Translations under genes and position numbers: made by a program
NCBI RefSeq assembly: GCF_029167375.1
Contig: NZ_JARFTP010000001.1
Span: 124,001 to 188,000 of the forward strand
DNA length: 64,000 bases
Direction of reading: 5' to 3'
Origin: Tsukamurella sp. 8F
GTDB lineage: Bacteria > Actinomycetota > Actinomycetes > Mycobacteriales > Mycobacteriaceae
The notes under the pieces: model-generated
The model's database searches: none
The model's input: the letters and a program-made list of their open reading frames with translations, nothing else
Told to the model about the DNA's origin: nothing
In this document: positions 42,235 to 51,513 of the stretch, piece after piece
How the letters are laid out: every line of letters begins with the position of its first letter
Position numbering within the stretch: position 1 is the stretch's first letter

Positions 42235-43623
42235 ATGAGCTATATGCCGGTTACCGATTCGATGTTCCTGATCGCCGAGTCCCGTGAGCACCCGATGCAC
42301 GTGGGTGGGTTACAGCTGTTCCGCCCGCCCGACGGCGCCGGACCGGATTTCGTCCGGGAGATGGTGGAGCGGCTGCGCTCGCAGACCGAGGTCTCGGAGC
42401 GCTTCGGCCGCCGTCCCGCCGATCCCGTGGGCATCGTCGGCAACACGTGGTGGAGTCGGGTCGAATCCATCGACACGGAGTACCACGTGCGGCACTCGGC
42501 GCTACCACGACCGGGCCGGATCCGCGAGCTCTTCCAGCAGGTCTCGCTATGGCACGAGACCTTGCTCGACCGGCACCGCCCGATGTGGGAGGTGCAGGTC
42601 GTCGAGGGGCTCGACGACGGCCGGTTCGCAGTGTTCAGCAAGTGCCACCATTCGTTATGCGATGGTGTCTCGGCCCTGCGCTATATGGGTCTCGCGTTGT
42701 CGTCGGACCCGGACGACCGCGAGGGCCGCGCGTACTGGCAGCCGGGCCTGGGGGCGCGACACGGCACGCCGTCCAGACACAAGAGCAGCGGGCTGCTGGC
42801 TCCGCTCGACGTCGTTCGGCAGGCGGGAGGCGTCACGGGAGAGGTGCTCGGCATGCTGCCCGCTTCGTTGAAGGTCGTCGGTACCGTGCTGCGCGACCAC
42901 GATTACACGGCACCCTTCCAAGCCCCCGACACCCTGTTCAACGTGCCGATCGGCGGGGCGCGGCGATTCGTCGCGCAGTCGTACTCGCTCGATCGCATCG
43001 ACGCGGTCCGCTCCGCGGCGGGCGCGACTGTCAACGACGTGGTCCTCGCGATGTGCGGTGCCGCGCTGCGCGCATATCTACTCGAGTTGGGTGCCCTGCC
43101 GGACAGGTCGCTCACCGCCATGGTGCCCGTCTCGCTGCGCAAGGAGAGCGATGTCGAGCAGTCGAACGCGGTTGGCGCGATCATCGCGACGCTCGGCACC
43201 GACGTCGTCGACCCGGCCGAGCGACTCACCGCCGTCCACAACTCGGTGCGCGCGGCGCGTCGCGTGATGGGTGAGCTGTCGCCGCTGCAGATCCTGGCGA
43301 TGAGCGCGGCCAACATCGCCGGCCTGGGCGTCTCGATGAGTGGTGTCCCGAGTCTCGTGCGCCGCGCCAGGCCGCCGTTCAATCTGGTCATCTCCAACGT
43401 GCCCGGGCCGAAGCAGCCGATGTACTGGAACGGCGCGCGCCTCGACGGCGTCTATCCCGCGTCGATCGCGTTGGACGGGCAGGCGATGAACATAACGATC
43501 TGCACCAACGACCGGAACCTCGAGTTCGGCATCGTCGGGTGCCGCACCGCGGTGCCGCGGCTGCAGCGGCTCATCCACCACCTGGAGGACGCGTTGGCCG
43601 ACCTGGAGAAGGCCTTCACGTAA
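42235..43623 (+). CDS. Wax ester synthase/diacylglycerol acyltransferase (WS/DGAT)
   Basis: A 462-residue bifunctional acyltransferase. The catalytic HHxxxDG motif is CHHSLCDG (His138, His139, Asp143, Gly144), and the C-terminal conserved NVPGP segment is present in NLVISNVPGPKQPMYWNGA. It esterifies diacylglycerol or fatty alcohols with acyl-CoA to form storage lipids. It begins ATG 42235 (MSYMPVTDSMFLIAESREHPMHVG, the family start), 92 bp after pdxT. It replaces nothing recognisable in the mycobacterial order, where pdxT is followed directly by yebC, and so appears to be an insertion. Confidence 0.92.
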   Translation: MSYMPVTDSMFLIAESREHPMHVGGLQLFRPPDGAGPDFVREMVERLRSQTEVSERFGRRPADPVGIVGNTWWSRVESIDTEYHVRHSALPRPGRIRELFQQVSLWHETLLDRHRPMWEVQVVEGLDDGRFAVFSKCHHSLCDGVSALRYMGLALSSDPDDREGRAYWQPGLGARHGTPSRHKSSGLLAPLDVVRQAGGVTGEVLGMLPASLKVVGTVLRDHDYTAPFQAPDTLFNVPIGGARRFVAQSYSLDRIDAVRSAAGATVNDVVLAMCGAALRAYLLELGALPDRSLTAMVPVSLRKESDVEQSNAVGAIIATLGTDVVDPAERLTAVHNSVRAARRVMGELSPLQILAMSAANIAGLGVSMSGVPSLVRRARPPFNLVISNVPGPKQPMYWNGARLDGVYPASIALDGQAMNITICTNDRNLEFGIVGCRTAVPRLQRLIHHLEDALADLEKAFT

Positions 43624-43664
43624 ACTCACGAGGTTGCAAGTGATGAACGGATCGGAAGGAACCG

Positions 43665-44420
43665 ATGAGCGGCCACTCCAAATGGGCTACCACCAAGCAC
43701 AAGAAGGCTGCGATCGACGCCAAGCGCGGCAAGCTGTTCGCCAAGCTGATCAAGAACATCGAGGTCGCGGCGCGTACCGGCGGTGGTGACCCCGAGGGCA
43801 ATCCGACTCTCTACGACGCCATCCAGAAGGCGAAGAAGAACTCGGTTCCCAACGACAACATCGAGCGGGCACGCAAGCGCGGTGGCGGCGAGGAGGCGGG
43901 CGGCGCCGACTGGCAGACCATCATGTACGAGGGCTACGGCCCGAACGGTGTCGCAGTGCTCATCGAGTGCCTCACGGACAACCGGAACCGAGCCGCGGGC
44001 GAGGTCCGTGTGGCGATGACCCGCAACGGCGGCAATATGGCGGATCCGGGGTCCGTCGCCTACCTCTTCACGCGCAAGGGCATCGTGACACTAGACAAGA
44101 ACGGGCAGAGTGAGGACGACGTGCTGCTTGCGGTCCTCGACGCGGGTGCGGAGGAGGTCTCCGACCTCGGCGAGCAGTTCGAGATCGTCTCGGAGCCCAC
44201 CGACCTGGTGGCGGTGCGCAGTGCCCTCCAGGAGGCGGGCATCGACTACGAGTCCGCCGAGTCCGGCTTCCGGGCGTCGGTGGACGTCCCGCTCGACGCC
44301 GACGGTGCGCGCAAAGTGTTCCGCCTGATCGATGCGCTGGAGGACAGCGACGACGTGCAGAACGTGTACACCAACCTCGACGTGTCGGACGAGGTCCTCG
44401 CGGAACTGGACGAGGACTAG
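43665..44420 (+). CDS. yebC: YebC/PmpR-family translational or transcriptional regulator
   Basis: A 251-residue YebC protein with the typical start [47 protein letters not shown] and [13 protein letters not shown]. YebC proteins are reported as transcriptional regulators, and more recently some as factors for translating proline-rich stretches. GAAGGAACCG precedes ATG 43665. Orthologous to Rv2603c in the same neighbourhood. Confidence 0.95.
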   Translation: MSGHSKWATTKHKKAAIDAKRGKLFAKLIKNIEVAARTGGGDPEGNPTLYDAIQKAKKNSVPNDNIERARKRGGGEEAGGADWQTIMYEGYGPNGVAVLIECLTDNRNRAAGEVRVAMTRNGGNMADPGSVAYLFTRKGIVTLDKNGQSEDDVLLAVLDAGAEEVSDLGEQFEIVSEPTDLVAVRSALQEAGIDYESAESGFRASVDVPLDADGARKVFRLIDALEDSDDVQNVYTNLDVSDEVLAELDED

Positions 44421-44455
44421 GTCGGGACCGGGTCGAGAGAGCAGGGAGGGCCAGC

Positions 44456-46126
44456 GTGACGGGTCGTGTGGCGCGCACGCCGATCGTGGTGGCGGCCGTC
44501 GCCATGCTGCTCGGCGCGGCGGGAGCCGCCTGGGTCGGTCGCGACGTCACCGTCGCCGGCGCGACCGCCGCAGGAGTGGACATCGGTGGTCTCAGCCGGG
44601 CCGAGGCCGAACGTAAGCTGGCCTCCCGCACCACGTTCGGGCAGACGGACAGCGTCACCCTGCGGACCCCCGACGGCTCGGTGGTGCTGCCTCCCGCGGA
44701 GCTCGGGCTGGCGGTCGACGTGCCTGCTACCGTCGACCGGGCGATCGAGGCGCGCACCCCCTGGCGCTCACTGACAGGTACTTTCGGCGGGCGCACGACG
44801 GTGCCTGCCGCGTCCCGTGTCGATCGGACCACGTTCGACTCCGCGGTAGCGCGGTCGGCGACCCGACTCACCCACGCGATGGTCGATGGAGCCGTCGAGT
44901 TCAAGTCGGGTAGGCCTGTGGCCGTGCAGCCGCGTCCTGGTATAGCGATCGATCCCGGCCGGGCGGCCGCCGCGGTCACGGCGGCGTGGCCCGATTCGCA
45001 CGTGGTGGACGTGCCCACCGATACGGCCCAGCCGACTGTCACGGCGGCCACGGTCGAGGCCACGATGCGCGGGGCGGCTCACGACGTCGTCGCGTCGGAC
45101 GTGGTGGTGCGCGGCAAGGGCGCGCCGACGGTGCGCGTGACGCCGACGGACATCGGAGGCTTCCTTTCGTACCGCCCCGACGGTAAGGGCGCGCTCGTCG
45201 CGCGCACCGACCAGGCGAAGCTCGCAGCGACCGTCCGCAAGCGACTGGCCCCGGTGGCTGTGAAAGCCAAGGACGCCTCGTTCCGTTTCGAGGGCGGCGC
45301 ACCGGTGCTCGTACCCGGGGCCGTGGGCCGCGACGTGGATTGGACGCGCACGACCGAGGCGGTCTCGAATGCGGTCACCGCGAAGGGGGCCGGGCGCACG
45401 GTCGACGCGACCCTCCGGGCCACGCGGCCCAAGGTGACCACCGCGCGTGCAAAGGGCCTGGGCGTGAAGGAGGTCGTCTCCGAGTTCACGACCGGTGGCT
45501 TCAAACCCGATTCGGGTCAGAACATCCGGCGGGTGGCCGAGGAGGTCAGCGGCGCGTTGATCCTGCCGGGCGAGACCTTCTCATTGAACGGTTACACCGG
45601 GACCCGCGGGGCGGCACAGGGATATGTGGACGCCGGGATCATCAATCATGGGCGGCCCGACCGCGCGGTGGGGGGCGGCATCTCGCAGTTCGCGACCACG
45701 CTGTACAACGCCGCGTACTTCGCTGGACTGCAAGACGTCGACCACACAGAACACAGCTACTACATCTCCCGGTATCCACCCGCGCGGGAGGCAACGGTGT
45801 ACGACGGCGCCATCGACCTGTCGTTCAAGAACGACACGCAGCACGGCGTGGTGATCCAGGCCTTCGCGGACTCGTCTTCGGTCACCGTGCGGATGTGGTC
45901 GACGAAGACACGGAAGGTGCAGTCCATCACGGGCTCCCGCAGTGCGGTGACGCAGCCGGGTACCGAGCGGCTGTCGGGAGACGACTGCATCGCAGCGACC
46001 GGCCAGCCGGGTTTCACGGTGTCGGACACCCGCGTGGTCACCGACATCCGCACCGGCGCTCAGCTCTCGCGCCACACGAACACCGTCGAATACGATCCCG
46101 AACCCAACGTCATCTGTACGAAGTGA
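44456..46126 (+). CDS. VanW-family exported protein with YoaR-like repeats
   Basis: A 556-residue protein. One N-terminal transmembrane helix (about 8-28) anchors it outside. Residues 30-330 hold two putative peptidoglycan-binding domains of YoaR type (GVDIGGLSRAEAERKL, and a later VRGKGAPTVRVTPTDIGGF). The VanW domain covers about 345-485: KEVVSEFTTGG, NIRRVAEEVSGALILPGETFSLN, GGGISQFATTLYNAAYFAGL, and SYYISRYPPAREATVYDGA. VanW occurs in vancomycin-resistance clusters, but its biochemical role is not established. No vanH/A/X genes are nearby, so this is not a resistance cluster. It starts with GTG 44456. Confidence 0.87.
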   Translation: MTGRVARTPIVVAAVAMLLGAAGAAWVGRDVTVAGATAAGVDIGGLSRAEAERKLASRTTFGQTDSVTLRTPDGSVVLPPAELGLAVDVPATVDRAIEARTPWRSLTGTFGGRTTVPAASRVDRTTFDSAVARSATRLTHAMVDGAVEFKSGRPVAVQPRPGIAIDPGRAAAAVTAAWPDSHVVDVPTDTAQPTVTAATVEATMRGAAHDVVASDVVVRGKGAPTVRVTPTDIGGFLSYRPDGKGALVARTDQAKLAATVRKRLAPVAVKAKDASFRFEGGAPVLVPGAVGRDVDWTRTTEAVSNAVTAKGAGRTVDATLRATRPKVTTARAKGLGVKEVVSEFTTGGFKPDSGQNIRRVAEEVSGALILPGETFSLNGYTGTRGAAQGYVDAGIINHGRPDRAVGGGISQFATTLYNAAYFAGLQDVDHTEHSYYISRYPPAREATVYDGAIDLSFKNDTQHGVVIQAFADSSSVTVRMWSTKTRKVQSITGSRSAVTQPGTERLSGDDCIAATGQPGFTVSDTRVVTDIRTGAQLSRHTNTVEYDPEPNVICTK

Positions 46127-46139
46127 GACCCCGCGGCGG

Positions 46140-46156
46140 CGGGCGCGGGGCGCCCG
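46140..46156 (+). terminator. GC hairpin after the VanW gene
   Basis: CGGGCG-CGGGG-CGCCCG, a short 6-bp stem 13 bp after the stop, within a wider GC-rich region. It may separate this transcript from the SOS-controlled ruv operon. Weak without a U-tract. Confidence 0.4.
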
Positions 46157-46194
46157 TGTCGCTGAACGAACCTGTCGGTGGTGTCGGCTACCCT

Positions 46195-46208
46195 CGAACA
46201 TAGTTTCG
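46195..46208 (+). promoter_or_regulatory. SOS box (LexA site) of ruvCAB
   Basis: CGAACATAGTTTCG matches the actinobacterial LexA consensus CGAAC-N4-GTTCG with one mismatch (T for G). It lies 28 bp upstream of the ruvC start, as expected for a DNA-damage-induced operon. Confidence 0.8.
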
Positions 46209-46235
46209 TGACAGGCGTGTGGAAGGCGGTTCGGC

Positions 46236-46829
46236 GTGCGGGTGATGGGGGTCGATCCCGGGCTCACACGGTGCGGACTGTCCGTGGTCGAGGCCGGGAC
46301 CGGGCGCAAGGTGACCGCCCTGGACGTCGACGTGGTGCGGACACCGTCGAATATGCAGTTGGCGGAGCGGCTCCTGGCCGTCTCGGATGCGGCGGAGTAT
46401 TGGATGGACACCCATGAGCCGGACGTGATCGCGATCGAGCGAGTGTTCACCCAGCACAACGTCTCGACGGCGATGGGCACCGCGCAGGCGGGCGGGGTCG
46501 TCGCTCTCGCCGCGGCGCGGCGAGGAATCGCCGTGCACTTCCACACACCATCGGAAGTGAAAGCGGCCGTCACGGGCAACGGCCGAGCCGGCAAGGCTCA
46601 GGTCACTGCGATGATCACGCGGATCCTCGGGATGCAGAAGGCCCCGGAGCCCGCGGATGCGGCCGACGCGCTCGCGTTGGCCGTGTGCCATTGCTGGCGC
46701 GCCCCGATGATCGCTCGCATGGCCGAGGCCGAGCGCAGGGCGGAACAACAGCGCAAGGTGTATCAGCAGCGGCTCGCGGAGAGCCGCCGTAGGGCCGCGG
46801 GTTCGCGCGCGGCGGGAGGTGTCAGGTGA
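46236..46829 (+). CDS. ruvC: Holliday junction endonuclease RuvC
   Basis: A 197-residue resolvase with catalytic acids Asp7 (VMGVDPGLT), Glu68 (VIAIERVF), and Asp141/Asp144 (PADAADALA). It cuts four-way junctions in complex with RuvAB. The C-terminal tail (about 165-197) is Arg/Ala/Glu-rich and longer than in E. coli. GTG 46236 is the family start. An SOS box lies just upstream. The stop overlaps the ruvA start (ATGATG region). Confidence 0.96.
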   Translation: MRVMGVDPGLTRCGLSVVEAGTGRKVTALDVDVVRTPSNMQLAERLLAVSDAAEYWMDTHEPDVIAIERVFTQHNVSTAMGTAQAGGVVALAAARRGIAVHFHTPSEVKAAVTGNGRAGKAQVTAMITRILGMQKAPEPADAADALALAVCHCWRAPMIARMAEAERRAEQQRKVYQQRLAESRRRAAGSRAAGGVR

Positions 46830-47425
46830 TGATCGCGTCGCTCCGGGGGCCGGTGCTCCATATCGCGCTCGACCACGTAGTGATCGAGTGCGGCGGAGTC
46901 GGATATCGCGTACAGGTCGCGCCTACCACGGCCGGGTCGATGACGCGCGGCGCCGAGGCGTCGCTACTCACGTCGATGGTGGTGCGCGAGGACTCGATGA
47001 CCCTCTACGGATTCACCGATCCTGAGGTGCAGGAGCTGTTCCATCTGCTGCAGACGGTGCAGGGCATCGGCCCGCGTCTCGCCATGTCGGCGATCGCGGT
47101 GCTCGACCCACGTGAGATGGCACGGGCGATCACAGGCGGCGAGATCAAGACGTTGTGCTTGATCCCCGGTGTGGGCAAGCGCGTCGCCGAACGTATCCAC
47201 GTCGAGCTCAAGGACAAGATCGCGGCCCCGGGTACGAATGGCGAGCCCGCGGTCGTCGTGGGTGCCGGCGGCGGCGTCGAACAACAGCTGATCGACGCAC
47301 TGGAGGGCCTCGGGTTCACGCTCAAGCAGGCCGAGCCCGCCGTCACGGCCGTCGTCGGCGAGGGCGCGGATCGACCGGTCGCCGAGTTGCTCCGCGATGC
47401 TCTGAAGATCCTGGGCCGGGCGTGA
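46829..47425 (+). CDS. ruvA: Holliday junction DNA helicase RuvA subunit
   Basis: A 198-residue protein with the canonical N-terminus [11 protein letters not shown], two helix-hairpin-helix motifs ([20 protein letters not shown] and [20 protein letters not shown]), and the C-terminal RuvB-binding domain ([19 protein letters not shown]). It forms the tetrameric junction platform for RuvB. ATG 46829 is preferred to GTG 46826. It overlaps ruvC and is four bases from ruvB. Confidence 0.96.
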   Translation: MIASLRGPVLHIALDHVVIECGGVGYRVQVAPTTAGSMTRGAEASLLTSMVVREDSMTLYGFTDPEVQELFHLLQTVQGIGPRLAMSAIAVLDPREMARAITGGEIKTLCLIPGVGKRVAERIHVELKDKIAAPGTNGEPAVVVGAGGGVEQQLIDALEGLGFTLKQAEPAVTAVVGEGADRPVAELLRDALKILGRA

Positions 47426-47429
47426 TGCC

Positions 47430-48602
47430 ATGAGCGGCAACCCCTTCGACCACGGCGCCGGTCGCGGAGTGAGCGGGCCGGACGAGCTGGATGCCGGGCA
47501 CGGCCCGAGCGCAGAGTCTGATGTGTCGGAGCGTGCACAGGATCGGTTCGATGAGGACCGACTCGTCGACGGTGCGGCGGTGGACGCGACGGACGATCCG
47601 GACACCTTGCGTCCCCGAACGCTCGACGAGTTCATCGGGCAGCCGAAGGTACGTGAACAGTTGCAGCTGGTGCTACACGGCGCGCGCAAGCGGGGGACCA
47701 CGCCCGACCACATCCTGCTGTCGGGTCCGCCCGGGCTGGGTAAGACGTCGTTGGCGATGATCATCGCGGCAGAGATGGGTGCGGCCCTGAGGCTGACGTC
47801 CGGTCCGGCGCTCGAGCGCGCGGGCGACCTCGCCGCGATGCTGTCGAATCTCGTTGAAGGCGACGTGTTGTTCATCGACGAGATCCACCGGATGGCGCGG
47901 CCGGCCGAGGAGATGCTGTACCTCGCGATGGAGGACTTCCGGGTCGACGTCGTGGTAGGCAAGGGTCCGGGTGCCACGTCGATTCCGCTGGACGTCGCGC
48001 CCTTCACCCTGGTCGGTGCCACCACTCGGTCGGGTTCGCTGACCGGACCGCTGCGCGACCGCTTCGGTTTCACAGCGCATATGGACTTCTACGACACGGA
48101 CGCGCTCATCCAGGTGATCGAGCGCAGCGCGCGGATCCTCGGCATCCGCATCGACCGCGAGGCGGCGGCAGAGATCGGGAGTCGGTCGCGCGGGACGCCC
48201 CGTATCGCGAACCGATTGCTGCGTCGGGTCCGGGACTTCGCCGACGTGCGCGCCGACGGTGTGGTCACGGTCGACGTCGCCCGGGGTGCGCTCAAGGTGT
48301 ACGACGTCGACGAGCTGGGTCTCGACCGTCTCGATCGGGCAGTGCTCGGGGCGCTCATCCGCAGCTTCGGCGGTGGGCCCGTGGGGGTTTCGACGCTGGC
48401 GGTCGCGGTCGGGGAGGAGCCGGGCACCGTGGAGGAGGTGTGCGAGCCCTTTCTGGTGCGTGCCGGCATGCTGGCCCGGACGCCCCGGGGCCGCGTGGCG
48501 ACCGTCGCTGCGTGGCACCATCTAGGACTACAGCCACCCGCGGGCACGCTTGCATCGGGTATCGAGGTGCGCGGCGACTACCCCGAGGACCCGTTGTTCT
48601 GA
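47430..48602 (+). CDS. ruvB: Holliday junction branch migration ATPase RuvB
   Basis: A 390-residue AAA+ motor. Walker A is GPPGLGKT (99-106), Walker [11 protein letters not shown], sensor 1 LVGATTRSG, and the winged-helix C-terminus is [14 protein letters not shown] onward. It drives branch migration on RuvA. The catalytic core begins near residue 58 ([14 protein letters not shown]), which is about 30 residues later than in M. tuberculosis RuvB. The extra N-terminus is acidic and Gly/Asp-rich. An internal GTG at 47520 would give a length closer to the usual 345-360. The gene ends the SOS operon. Confidence 0.95.
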   Translation: MSGNPFDHGAGRGVSGPDELDAGHGPSAESDVSERAQDRFDEDRLVDGAAVDATDDPDTLRPRTLDEFIGQPKVREQLQLVLHGARKRGTTPDHILLSGPPGLGKTSLAMIIAAEMGAALRLTSGPALERAGDLAAMLSNLVEGDVLFIDEIHRMARPAEEMLYLAMEDFRVDVVVGKGPGATSIPLDVAPFTLVGATTRSGSLTGPLRDRFGFTAHMDFYDTDALIQVIERSARILGIRIDREAAAEIGSRSRGTPRIANRLLRRVRDFADVRADGVVTVDVARGALKVYDVDELGLDRLDRAVLGALIRSFGGGPVGVSTLAVAVGEEPGTVEEVCEPFLVRAGMLARTPRGRVATVAAWHHLGLQPPAGTLASGIEVRGDYPEDPLF

Positions 48603-48603
48603 C

Positions 48604-49038
48604 TCACGGCAGCGAGACGATGCCGAGCCAGATCAGCAGCACCACTTTCGCGACCTCGAGGCCGATGTAGCCGAAGTGCAGGTTGTGCCGGGGCACCCCG
48701 TCGGTGACGTCGCCGGCGACGACGCGACGGTCCATCACCGGGCGGAGGACCCCAGCGCCGACCGCCAGGTCCGCGATGAGGATCGCGACCGGCACCCAGG
48801 TGGCGGCCGTCGTCTCGGGCGCGACGCTCACGCAGACGACGAGTGCTACGGCGAGTGCCGCCTCGACGGCGTTGAGCGCGCGGAACACCAGGCGGCCGAT
48901 ACCGACCCCGAGTGGGATCGTGATGCCCGGGGCGCGGAACTTTATCGGCGCCTCGAGGAACGAGATCGCCAGGACCATGCCCAGCCATACGAAGACCACG
49001 GCCACCTGGATCGCCGCAGCGGTCGAGAACGAATGCAC
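48604..49038 (-). CDS. Four-helix integral membrane protein, unknown
   Basis: A 144-residue hydrophobic protein with about four transmembrane helices (near residues 9-27, 40-68, 72-95 and 118-140). The motif FLEAPIKFRAPGITIPLGVGIGRLVFRALN is a recognisable conserved stretch in actinobacterial membrane proteins of unknown function. It is convergent with ruvB, one base apart, and divergent from the DUF488 gene. ATG 49038 follows GAAGGAG. No functional claim can be made. Confidence 0.78.
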   Translation of the reverse strand: MHSFSTAAAIQVAVVFVWLGMVLAISFLEAPIKFRAPGITIPLGVGIGRLVFRALNAVEAALAVALVVCVSVAPETTAATWVPVAILIADLAVGAGVLRPVMDRRVVAGDVTDGVPRHNLHFGYIGLEVAKVVLLIWLGIVSLP

Positions 49039-49097
49039 CGCATTCTCCTTCCGTCGTAGGGTCAGGCTAACGAGGTCGCTACGAGAGGAGTCCGCCG

Positions 49098-49469
49098 GTG
49101 GGTGAGGTGAGACTGAAGCGGGTGTATGAGCCTGCCGACGACGGTGACGGCTACCGGGTCCTCGTCGACCGCCTCTGGCCCCGCGGCGTGACCAAAGAGC
49201 GTGCCGCGCTCGATCTCTGGTCTAAGGACGTCGCGCCCAGCCCCGAGCTGCGGAAGTGGTGGTCGCATGACCCGGCACGATTCGCGGAGTTCCGGGTGCG
49301 TTACGACGCCGAGCTGTGCGACCCGCGCCCGGACCAGGCCGCGGCGCTCGAGGAATTGCGCGGCGCGATCGCGGCCCACGACGTGGTGACCCTGGCCTTC
49401 GGGGCGCACGATCCCGAGGTCAACCACGCCGTGGTGCTCCGCGACTTCCTGCTCAGTTCGGCTGGGTGA
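49098..49469 (+). CDS. DUF488 family protein
   Basis: A 123-residue YeaO-like protein. Conserved segments are LKRVYEPADDGDGYRVLVDRLWPRGVTKE, LDLWSKDVAPSPELRKWW and VTLAFGAHDPEVNHAVVLRDFL. The fold suggests an Arg/Trp-rich nucleic-acid- or small-molecule-binding protein; function unknown. GTG 49098 is the family start. Its last 17 bases overlap the end of the convergent GT39 gene. Confidence 0.85.
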   Translation: MGEVRLKRVYEPADDGDGYRVLVDRLWPRGVTKERAALDLWSKDVAPSPELRKWWSHDPARFAEFRVRYDAELCDPRPDQAAALEELRGAIAAHDVVTLAFGAHDPEVNHAVVLRDFLLSSAG

Positions 49470-51513
49470 GGTCGTACATCGTCGTTCCGTCGATAGTGAC
49501 CTCGGCGTAGTTCTGCTCCACCCACGAGGTGATCGACGTCGCCGTGCCCTCGCTGCTTCCTCCGAACGGTCCGCCGGCGACGACGAAGTAATGGATGCGG
49601 CCCTGCTTCACATAGCCCTGGAACTGCTGCAGGGTGGGCGACGGGTCGGTCCCGTTGTAGCCGCCGATCGGCATGACCGACTTCAGCGTGGCGAGCTGGT
49701 AAGTGGCGGCCTGATTCGCTCCCACCGTGGCGGCGACCCACGTGTAGGCATCGGCGTTCTCGAGCAGCGTCTCCTTCAGAGACTCGGAGACGGTGCCACC
49801 CCCGAACATTCCACCCATCCCGCCGCGCATCCCACGGCCGGGCGCGATACCTACCGGCATCTCGGCGTCGCCCACCGTTCTCGATCCCCGACCCATGCCC
49901 GGGGTGAACGATCCGTGGCCGCCGTGCCTACCGTGGGCGCCTGCGCCGCCGGGGCCGAAGCCGCCACGCCCGAGACCACCGGGGCCGAATCCGCTACTGG
50001 GGCCCGCTGAGGGGATCGAGCCCTGCGCGGGGTTCTGCAGGGTGACGACCGTGTACGCGAGCGGCCCCGCGAGCCCCGCCACCAGCGCCGCGAGCAATGT
50101 GCCCGTGGCGGCGGCGCGGCGGAGTCCGGGCGGTCGAGCGCCCGGAGCGAACGTGGGGACGAGCGAGGCGAGGAGCGTCGCCGTCGCCACGACGGCACAC
50201 GTCGCGATGACCCAACGCAGCCATGGATTCCAGTCGGGCACGTCCGAGAGGATCGACCACGCCTGCCATCCGGCGACGGCAACGGCGATAGCGGCGGCGC
50301 CACGGACCCATCGGCGGTCGCGGGCCCGCCACGCCGATGCTGCGCCCGCACCGACCAGGGCACCGATCGCGGGTGCCAGCGCCACCGTGTAGTACGAGTG
50401 GAAGATTCCGGCCATCAGGCTGAATGTGAGTCCCGTGACGAGAAGCCAACCGCCCCAGGCGATCGCAGTTGCACGGCGGGCGTCCGTGCGGGGCGCTCGG
50501 CCGCACAGCACGAGCACCACGACGAGAGCGATGAGCGCCACGCCGAGCAGCCACGCGATCTGCGATGCCTGGCCGTGCTGCCACATGCGCGTCAGGCCGG
50601 TCTCGCCCCACATCCCTCCGCCGGTTCCGGAGCCGCCGCCGGGAACGACGCTGCCCGATTCCTTCCCGCTCAGGCGGCCGAGGCCGTTGTATCCGAGCGT
50701 GAGCTCGAGGATCGAGTTGTTCTGTGAGCCGCCGAAGTACGGACGGTCGGACGCGGGCCAGAACTCCGCCAGCGCTATCCACCAACCCGCAGCAGCCACC
50801 ATGGCGCCGCCGGCCGCCAGTAGGTGCAGGATCCGCTTTCCGAGCCGCGGCGGGCCGGCGATCAGGTAGGTCAGCGCGAGCGGCGGCACCACCAACATCG
50901 CCGCGAGCTGCTTTGTCAGGAAGCCGAATCCGATGCAGGCGCCGGTGAGGACGAGCCAGCGCACGCGGCCGTCGTCGACGGCCTTCAGCGTGGCCCACGT
51001 CGCGACCGCCAGCAACAGCATGAGCAGGGCGTCCGGGTTGTCGAACCGGAACATCAGCGCGGCGACCGGAGTGGTAGCGACGATCGCGCCGGCGAGAAGC
51101 CCTGCGACGGTGCCGAATCGGGGTCGCACCGTCAGATGGACGACGGCCACGGTAGCGACACCCATGAGCGCCTCGGGCACGAGTATCGCCCACGTGTTGA
51201 AGCCGAAGATCCTCGTCGAGATCTCCATGACCCAGAGGAAGGCCGGCGGCTTGTCGACCGTGATCGAGTTGGCGGCGTCGGACGAGCCGAACAGGAAGGC
51301 CTTCCAGGATTCTGTTCCTGCTTGGACGGCGGCGGAGTAGAAGGCGTTGGACCATCCCGCCCGGTCGAGTCCCCAGAGGTAGGCGACGGCCGTGACGATC
51401 AACAGCAGGGTGAGACCGTAGCGGTCCCAGCGGCGTCCAGTCCGCTCCGTCGGTGCGTCCGTGTTCGTGCGGATGAGCGCCGTGCCCGCTCCAGGCGCTG
51501 TCGGTGCCGTCAC
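49453..51513 (-). CDS. ArnT/PMT-like GT39 mannosyl- or aminoarabinosyltransferase-type membrane protein
   Basis: A 686-residue polytopic membrane protein of the dolichol-phosphate-mannose mannosyltransferase/ArnT (GT-C) superfamily. It has the N-terminal loop AYLWGLDRAGWSNAFYSAAVQAG followed by SSDAANSITVDKPPAFLWVM and about ten helices. A long extracytoplasmic C-terminal region (about 500-686) has a Gly/Arg-rich stretch, then a folded part (LKETLLENADAYTWVAATV, SVMPIGGYNGTDPSP, IHYFVVAGG). This pattern is seen in YkcB-type proteins. It probably transfers a sugar from a polyprenyl phosphate. GTG 51513 overlaps the stop of the GT2-GtrA gene (GTGA), so the two work as a pair. Confidence 0.87.
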   Translation of the reverse strand: MTAPTAPGAGTALIRTNTDAPTERTGRRWDRYGLTLLLIVTAVAYLWGLDRAGWSNAFYSAAVQAGTESWKAFLFGSSDAANSITVDKPPAFLWVMEISTRIFGFNTWAILVPEALMGVATVAVVHLTVRPRFGTVAGLLAGAIVATTPVAALMFRFDNPDALLMLLLAVATWATLKAVDDGRVRWLVLTGACIGFGFLTKQLAAMLVVPPLALTYLIAGPPRLGKRILHLLAAGGAMVAAAGWWIALAEFWPASDRPYFGGSQNNSILELTLGYNGLGRLSGKESGSVVPGGGSGTGGGMWGETGLTRMWQHGQASQIAWLLGVALIALVVVLVLCGRAPRTDARRATAIAWGGWLLVTGLTFSLMAGIFHSYYTVALAPAIGALVGAGAASAWRARDRRWVRGAAAIAVAVAGWQAWSILSDVPDWNPWLRWVIATCAVVATATLLASLVPTFAPGARPPGLRRAAATGTLLAALVAGLAGPLAYTVVTLQNPAQGSIPSAGPSSGFGPGGLGRGGFGPGGAGAHGRHGGHGSFTPGMGRGSRTVGDAEMPVGIAPGRGMRGGMGGMFGGGTVSESLKETLLENADAYTWVAATVGANQAATYQLATLKSVMPIGGYNGTDPSPTLQQFQGYVKQGRIHYFVVAGGPFGGSSEGTATSITSWVEQNYAEVTIDGTTMYDLTQPN

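Noticed and set aside
44456-46126. VanW gene as part of a vancomycin-resistance cluster
   Set aside because: No vanA/H/X/Y/S/R genes are nearby, and VanW proteins are widespread in sensitive bacteria.
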